In this document: positions 5,311 through 8,773 of the stretch, piece by piece
Layout of the letters: every line of letters starts with the position of its first letter
Numbering within the stretch: the stretch's first letter is position 1
Assembly (NCBI GenBank): GCA_002314675.1
Contig: DCGZ01000010.1
Location: 2,636 to 11,408, forward strand
Length of the DNA: 8,773 nucleotides
Direction: 5' to 3'
DNA from: Fibrobacter sp. UBA1765
GTDB taxonomy: Bacteria > Fibrobacterota > Fibrobacteria > Fibrobacterales > Fibrobacteraceae
Translations under genes and position numbers: made by a program
The notes under the pieces: model-generated
The model's input: the letters and a program-made list of their open reading frames with translations, nothing else
Database searches by the model: none
Told to the model about the DNA's origin: nothing

Positions 5311-5318
5311 TACATTTG
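5311..5318 (+). promoter_or_regulatory. Aminotransferase -7 box TACATTTG
   Basis: TACATTTG here is identical to the box upstream of fabF, and its distance to the start codon is almost the same (30 versus 29 bases). It fits TAnnTTTG. A clear TTTG at -33 is missing; only GTTG/TTTT-like sequence is present around 5283-5292. Confidence 0.4.
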
Positions 5319-5348
5319 AAAAAAAAGTTATTTGAAGAGGATTTAAAA

Positions 5349-6653
5349 ATGAGAAAGCGTTTGCTTACCGATGGTGCCAAGGAACTGTCTTACGAAATCC
5401 GTGAGATCGTGAAGAAGGCGAACCTCCTTAAGACGCTGGGCATGCCGAACATCCACTGGGAAAACATCGGCGACCCGATTGAAAAGAAGTGCCAGGTTCC
5501 CGAATGGATCAAGGACATTGTTGTTGACCTTTCCAAGACTAACCGCAGCTACGGCTACTGCCCGTCCAAGGGTATGCTTGAAACTCGCGAGTTCATCGTG
5601 AAGGAAACCAACAAGCTTGGTGGTGCTCAGATTACTGTTGACGACATCTTGTTTTTCAACGGCCTTGGCGATGCGATTGCAACTCTTTATAGCTTGCTTT
5701 CCATGACGACCCGCATCATTGGACCGTCTCCTGCATACAGCACCCACAGCTCTGCAGAAGCAGCTCACGCTCATGCGGCTCCGATTACCTATAGCTTGAA
5801 GCCAGAAAACCATTGGTACCCGGACCTTGAAGAACTTGAAAACAAGGTCAAGTACAACCCGACTATTGCCGGCATTCTTGTCTTGAACCCGGACAATCCG
5901 ACGGGCATGGTTTACCCGCTCGAAATCTTGCAGAAGATTGTTGACATTGCTAAGCGCTACAACTTGTTCATCATTTGCGATGAAATCTACAACAAGATTA
6001 CTTACAATGGTGCTCACGCCTACGCCCTTGCAGAATACATTGGCGACGTTCCTGCAATTGCCTTGAAGGGCATTTCCAAGGAATATCCGTGGCCGGGTGC
6101 TCGTTGCGGTTGGGCTGAATATTACAACCGTGACAAGGACGAACAGTTCGACGCATTCTGCCGCGCTCTTGACAACGCCAAGATGGTTGAAGTCTGCTCC
6201 ACGACTCTCCCGCAGATGACTATTCCTCGCGTCCTTGGCGATCCACGCTTCATGGAACACCGCAAGGCCTTGAACGAAAAGATTGGCCGCCGCAGCGCAA
6301 TCATCAATGAAATTCTTTCCGACATTCCGGAACTCTACTTCAACCCGACCTACGGCGCTTTCTACAACACGATCATCTTCCGTGAAGGTGTTTTGAACAA
6401 GCACCAGACCATGAAAATCGACAACCCGCAGATCAAGGCCAAGGTGGAAGAATGGTGCTCCAAGACAGACAAGCTGGACTACCGTTTTGTGTATTACCTG
6501 CTTGGTGCAAAGGGCATTTGCGTTGTGCCGAGTACAAGTTTCTGCACCGACCTCATGGGCTTCCGCGTGACGCTCCTTGAAGAAGACGAAAAGGAACTGC
6601 GCAGCGTGTTCACCACAATCCACGACGCAATCATCGAGTACTTGCATAGTTAA
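5349..6653 (+). CDS. Class I/II pyridoxal-phosphate-dependent aminotransferase
   Basis: This 434-residue fold-type I PLP enzyme transfers an amino group between an amino acid and a 2-oxo acid in the cytoplasm; the substrate cannot be read from the sequence. Fold landmarks are SYGYCPSKGMLETREFI (substrate loop), FFNGLGDAI, the PLP-ring segment LNPDNPTGMVYPL (Asn183), ICDEIYNKI (Asp211, pyridine nitrogen), ALKGISKEYPWPGARCGW (Schiff-base Lys244) and FRVTLLEEDEKEL (Arg406, substrate carboxylate). The GISKEYPWPGARCGW form and the unusually long, conserved N-terminus resemble a subgroup I recall from FCB-group bacteria. I chose ATG 5349, with GAGG (5337-5340) eight bases upstream. An upstream TTG at 5316 in the same frame would lie inside the promoter box and is unlikely. 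Codon use is strongly biased, so it is probably highly expressed. It is a single-gene unit with its own terminator. Confidence 0.92.
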   Translation: MRKRLLTDGAKELSYEIREIVKKANLLKTLGMPNIHWENIGDPIEKKCQVPEWIKDIVVDLSKTNRSYGYCPSKGMLETREFIVKETNKLGGAQITVDDILFFNGLGDAIATLYSLLSMTTRIIGPSPAYSTHSSAEAAHAHAAPITYSLKPENHWYPDLEELENKVKYNPTIAGILVLNPDNPTGMVYPLEILQKIVDIAKRYNLFIICDEIYNKITYNGAHAYALAEYIGDVPAIALKGISKEYPWPGARCGWAEYYNRDKDEQFDAFCRALDNAKMVEVCSTTLPQMTIPRVLGDPRFMEHRKALNEKIGRRSAIINEILSDIPELYFNPTYGAFYNTIIFREGVLNKHQTMKIDNPQIKAKVEEWCSKTDKLDYRFVYYLLGAKGICVVPSTSFCTDLMGFRVTLLEEDEKELRSVFTTIHDAIIEYLHS

Positions 6654-6662
6654 AAATGCGTA

Positions 6663-6702
6663 AACGAAAGAAGCCTCGCTTGTGAGCGAGGCTTCTTTCG
6701 TT
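6663..6702. terminator. Bidirectional hairpin with 18-bp perfect stem
   Basis: The arms 6663-6680 (AACGAAAGAAGCCTCGCT) and 6685-6702 pair without a mismatch around the loop TGTG. The hairpin sits between the convergent aminotransferase and small-lipoprotein genes and probably ends both transcripts. Neither side has a strong U-run after the stem; the T-richness is in the 3' arm (TTCTTTCGTT). Confidence 0.85.
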
Positions 6703-6714
6703 AATCAAAAAAAA

Positions 6715-7014
6715 TTACTTAGCAAGGAAAGTCGGGCATTGCATGCCTTCGCCATAGTAATATTCAGTACCGAACATCTTGTCGCCAGTCGGGCATTCGA
6801 CGGTGTAACCAGCCGGGCAGCTGCTTACCAATTCTGCGTTGCTGCCTTGGCATATGGTTTCGATCATTTCGGCATCAGCGGTGCAGTTTGTGATTTCGCC
6901 ATTGTACTTATAGACGCATGCTTTGGAGCTTGCGCTAGAAGAAGAGGAATCGTCGCTACATGCGGTAAACATTGCAGCTGTGGCAATAGCAGAAAGAAGA
7001 ATCAGTTTTTTCAT
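6715..7014 (-). CDS. Small cysteine-rich lipoprotein (hypothetical)
   Basis: The 99 residues start with a lipoprotein signal peptide (MKKLILLSAIATAAMFTAC) with lipid-bearing Cys19. The Ser/Asp linker SDDSSSSSASS follows, the same style as the FISUMP lipoprotein in this window. The remaining 69 residues have six cysteines (33, 44, 55, 66, 74, 93), four of them spaced by exactly 11. They could form three disulfides in the periplasm or on the cell surface. I recognise no catalytic motif and no FISUMP domain, so the function is unknown. The ATG at 7014 has AGGAG (7025-7021) six bases upstream. It is transcribed toward the aminotransferase and away from the FISUMP gene; the 263-base gap between the two lipoprotein genes contains a large palindrome. 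Confidence 0.85.
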   Translation of the reverse strand: MKKLILLSAIATAAMFTACSDDSSSSSASSKACVYKYNGEITNCTADAEMIETICQGSNAELVSSCPAGYTVECPTGDKMFGTEYYYGEGMQCPTFLAK

Positions 7015-7129
7015 ATTTTACTCCTAGAAAATTATGATGTGGAGGAATATAGCTTGAATCAATAAATTGTGCAAGATGTTTGGGAGGACTATTTCTTGCA
7101 AAATTTCATGAATTGATTATGAAAACAGC

Positions 7130-7156
7130 CTATATGTAACAGGGTGTTACATATAG
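7130..7156. promoter_or_regulatory. 27-bp perfect palindrome between divergent lipoprotein genes
   Basis: CTATATGTAACA (7130-7141), spacer GGG, TGTTACATATAG (7145-7156): a 12-bp perfect inverted repeat. It lies 116 bases upstream of the minus lipoprotein start and 121 bases upstream of the FISUMP start. There is no gene inside and no T-run on either side, so a dimeric regulator site for one or both genes is the simplest reading. A smaller repeat (TTTCAT 7104-7109, ATGAAA 7119-7124) is next to it. The rest of 7015-7277 shows only the SD sequences of both genes. Confidence 0.6.
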
Positions 7157-7277
7157 AAAATTCGGCTAAAAATGTGTGGAAAATGTGGGACGTTTGAGGG
7201 AAAGCGGTTGCTGCGGGCGGTCGGGAGTTGCTTGGTTCTTTTCTACTATTTGGTTGTAAAAAATCGAGGAAAACTTT

Positions 7278-8477
7278 ATGAAGTTCGGTTTGTTGAAAGC
7301 CTTTGCGTTTGGATGCGTTGTTCCACTCGCCGTTGCGCTCAACGCCTGCGGCGATGATAGTTCTACTAGCGGACCAAGCAATGGTGGCAACCGCGGCGGT
7401 ATTCCCGATACGGTGCAGACAATGAATGAACTGCTGTCGGACATACCTTGCGGCAAGAGCCAGAAGTGCGTTGCCACCTACCTGGTGGAATATCACGGCA
7501 AGGCTGTGTGCGATGGCGAGGATGGCTGGGTGTTTGGTTCACTCATCGAGACGATGGACTGCGATTTCACGGAATCCAGCGATTCCCGCGATGATGAGGG
7601 CAGTTCTTCTTCTGACAACGAGGGCAAGGATTATTCCTCCGATAGCGAGAAAGGCGATTTATCAAGTTCCTCGGGCGCAGAGCAAATCAGCAGGTTAGAG
7701 GGGGTGAAACCTTCCGGCTACTATGCCAAAAACTGCCCTGCTGGTCTCGACTGCAAGGATGCAACCGCATCGTTTGAATACCTGAATCAGGAGATGCTTG
7801 CCGCTGGCGAATATGGCGAAATGCTAGACACTCGTGACGGCCAAGTTTACAAGGTGGTGACCATCGGAGAACAGACCTGGATGGCCCAGAATTTGAACTA
7901 CGCCTACACGGATGTGGGGTACCACATTAGTGTGGGTATGGACTACACTTCCGACTCCACTAGCTGGTGCTACGACAACCTGGCATCCAACTGTGACAAG
8001 TACGGTCGCCTTTACACCTGGAGTGCCGTGATGGATAGTGCGGGCATTGTTGATCCAGATGGAGCAGGCAAAGATTGTGGTTATGGAAAAACTTGTAGCG
8101 CCGCTTTGGCAAGCTCAGCGACCTTGGTACGCGGTATTTGCCCTGAGGGCTGGCATGTGCCCACAAACGCAGAGTACGGCACCCTTTACGAATACCTCGG
8201 TGGATCTGCCACTGCAGGTTCGTTTTTGAAATCCACCAGCGGTTGGTTCAAAAACGGCAATGGTTCCGACAAGTACGGATTCTCGCTGGTCCCCGCCGGT
8301 GTGAGGAATCCCGGTGGCGATTTCGAGAGAGAGAGCTACTACGCCTACTTGTGGACTGCCACTGCGCGCGATATGGCCGACTCGTGGTACCTGCTAATCT
8401 GCTACGAATACGAATCCGTGGACCTGTACGACCGCAACAAGGACTACGCTCGAAGTCTGCGTTGCATCAAGGACTAG
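7278..8477 (+). CDS. FISUMP-domain (Fibrobacter succinogenes major paralogous domain) lipoprotein
   Basis: The 399 residues begin with a lipoprotein signal peptide, MKFGLLKAFAFGCVVPLAVA then LNAC, with Cys24 as the lipidation site and the GDDS start usual in Fibrobacter. A four-cysteine module follows at about 54-96 (Cys58, 64, 78, 95; PCGKSQKC, GKAVCDGEDGWVFG). A Ser/Asp/Glu-rich linker (about 97-135) leads to the FISUMP domain, about 183-399. Its hallmarks are DTRDGQVYKVVTIGEQTWMA, QNLNYA, YGRLYTWSAVMDSAG, GICPEGWHVPTNAEYGTL, GFSLVPAGVRNPGG, YLWTATARD and the closing RSLRCIKD. The domain is thought to be surface or secreted; its biochemical role is unknown to me and may involve binding during polysaccharide or cell contact. 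Start ATG has GAGGA (7266-7270) seven bases upstream. Only 50 bases, with no terminator, separate it from the next lipoprotein gene, so the two are probably one operon. Confidence 0.95.
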   Translation: MKFGLLKAFAFGCVVPLAVALNACGDDSSTSGPSNGGNRGGIPDTVQTMNELLSDIPCGKSQKCVATYLVEYHGKAVCDGEDGWVFGSLIETMDCDFTESSDSRDDEGSSSSDNEGKDYSSDSEKGDLSSSSGAEQISRLEGVKPSGYYAKNCPAGLDCKDATASFEYLNQEMLAAGEYGEMLDTRDGQVYKVVTIGEQTWMAQNLNYAYTDVGYHISVGMDYTSDSTSWCYDNLASNCDKYGRLYTWSAVMDSAGIVDPDGAGKDCGYGKTCSAALASSATLVRGICPEGWHVPTNAEYGTLYEYLGGSATAGSFLKSTSGWFKNGNGSDKYGFSLVPAGVRNPGGDFERESYYAYLWTATARDMADSWYLLICYEYESVDLYDRNKDYARSLRCIKD

Positions 8478-8527
8478 CACCCATTTTCAAAATCCCCGCG
8501 CATAACCACATTTAACAGAGTTTTAAC

Positions 8528-8773
8528 ATGAACACATTCAAGAAAATCACACTCACCAGCGCGGTCGCTTTTGCGCTGTTCGCATTTAATGCCTGCGGTG
8601 ATGACTCGGGCTCCACCAGCGCATCCGGTGAAAATAGTGCACTGAGTTCCGCTGTTGAGGATGATGAATCATCCTCCAGCATCAACGGTGACTCGTCCTC
8701 TTCTGTCACTCCGGGTTCTTCTTCAAGGGTCATCCTGAGCGACAGCGAAGGATCTAGCAGTAGCGTCAAGGGC
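8528..8773 (+). CDS. Serine-rich lipoprotein, N-terminal part (probable FISUMP paralogue, cut by window edge)
   Basis: The 82 codons in the window give a signal peptide with NAC lipobox (MNTFKKITLTSAVAFALFAF, then NAC, Cys23) and GDDS directly after it, close to the start of the preceding FISUMP protein. The rest is a low-complexity Ser/Asp/Glu linker with four SSSS or longer serine clusters. Adjacent position and the shared start suggest a tandem FISUMP paralogue, but the domain itself would lie beyond the window, so this is inference. The SD is weak (AGAG 8517-8520, seven bases from the ATG at 8528). Residues RVILSDSEG in the linker are encoded by a REP-like palindrome at 8729-8754. Confidence 0.85.
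   Translation, partial: MNTFKKITLTSAVAFALFAFNACGDDSGSTSASGENSALSSAVEDDESSSSINGDSSSSVTPGSSSRVILSDSEGSSSSVKG
8729..8754. repeat. REP-like dispersed palindrome inside a lipoprotein gene
   Basis: The 26 bases read GTCATCCTGAGCG then ACAGCGAAGGATC. They form the symmetric pattern ATCCT-GA-GC-GACA-GC-GA-AGGAT, a 5-bp and a 2-bp stem with tandem G-A mismatches. From memory, GTCATCCTGAGC...GCGAAGGATC is the recurring core of short palindromes scattered between genes in many bacteria. Here it is within an open frame and adds no stop codon. Only this one copy is in the window. Confidence 0.6.

Noticed and set aside
5316..5348. TTG start 11 codons upstream for the aminotransferase
   Set aside because: It lies within the TACATTTG promoter box, and the ATG at 5349 has a proper SD.
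5343..6647. 434-codon open frame antisense to the aminotransferase
   Set aside because: Same cause: biased codons of a highly expressed gene. No SD and no family-like sequence.
8512..8769. 85-codon minus-strand frame at the right end
   Set aside because: It is antisense to the Ser-rich lipoprotein. Its 'DPSLSLRMT' stretch is only the translation of the REP-like palindrome.

Overview
The window looks like a chromosomal segment of a Fibrobacter-type bacterium (Fibrobacteres, FCB group). The best evidence is a FISUMP-domain lipoprotein (Fibrobacter succinogenes major paralogous domain) followed by a second lipoprotein with a similar N-terminus. A third small lipoprotein has the same 'ACxDDS plus serine tract' start. 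The two most strongly codon-biased genes (fabF and an aminotransferase) favour AAG, GAA, CTT and GGC, and base composition is moderate. No rRNA, tRNA, transposase or CRISPR array was seen.

Layout: (1) 1-413, minus: N-terminus of pyruvate:ferredoxin oxidoreductase (nifJ), cut by the window edge, with an AT-rich leader that holds a 17-bp palindrome at the probable transcription start. (2) 737-2499, plus: a thiamine block. It contains a TenI/ThiE-like protein, thiD, and a 73-residue coiled-coil lipoprotein that overlaps the end of thiD and ends in lysine like Braun's lipoprotein. The thiE-thiD gap carries three copies of a 13-15 bp motif and no recognisable TPP riboswitch. (3) 2663-3895, plus: fabF, with a promoter that fits the Bacteroidetes pattern, enclosed by two good hairpin terminators. 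(4) 5214 down to 4050, minus: a three-gene, translationally linked cassette of a small antitoxin-like protein, a GNAT acetyltransferase (probable toxin) and a stand-alone HsdR-N-type PD-(D/E)XK domain protein. (5) 5349-6653, plus: a class I/II PLP aminotransferase ending in an 18-bp perfect hairpin. (6) 7014 down to 6715, minus: a small cysteine-rich lipoprotein. (7) 7278-8773, plus: the FISUMP lipoprotein and the start of another serine-rich lipoprotein, cut by the window edge. The latter's linker appears to contain a dispersed REP-like palindrome read through in frame.

How they relate: nifJ, thiE/thiD, fabF and the aminotransferase are central metabolism (pyruvate to acetyl-CoA, the TPP cofactor that PFOR itself needs, fatty-acid elongation, amino-acid transamination). 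The acetyltransferase cassette and the lipoprotein cluster are the accessory parts. Most candidates for undescribed biology are the cassette, the Lpp-like protein, the palindromic sites and the REP-like insertion. All functional calls come from reading the sequence by eye and recalling family motifs; no database search was run.
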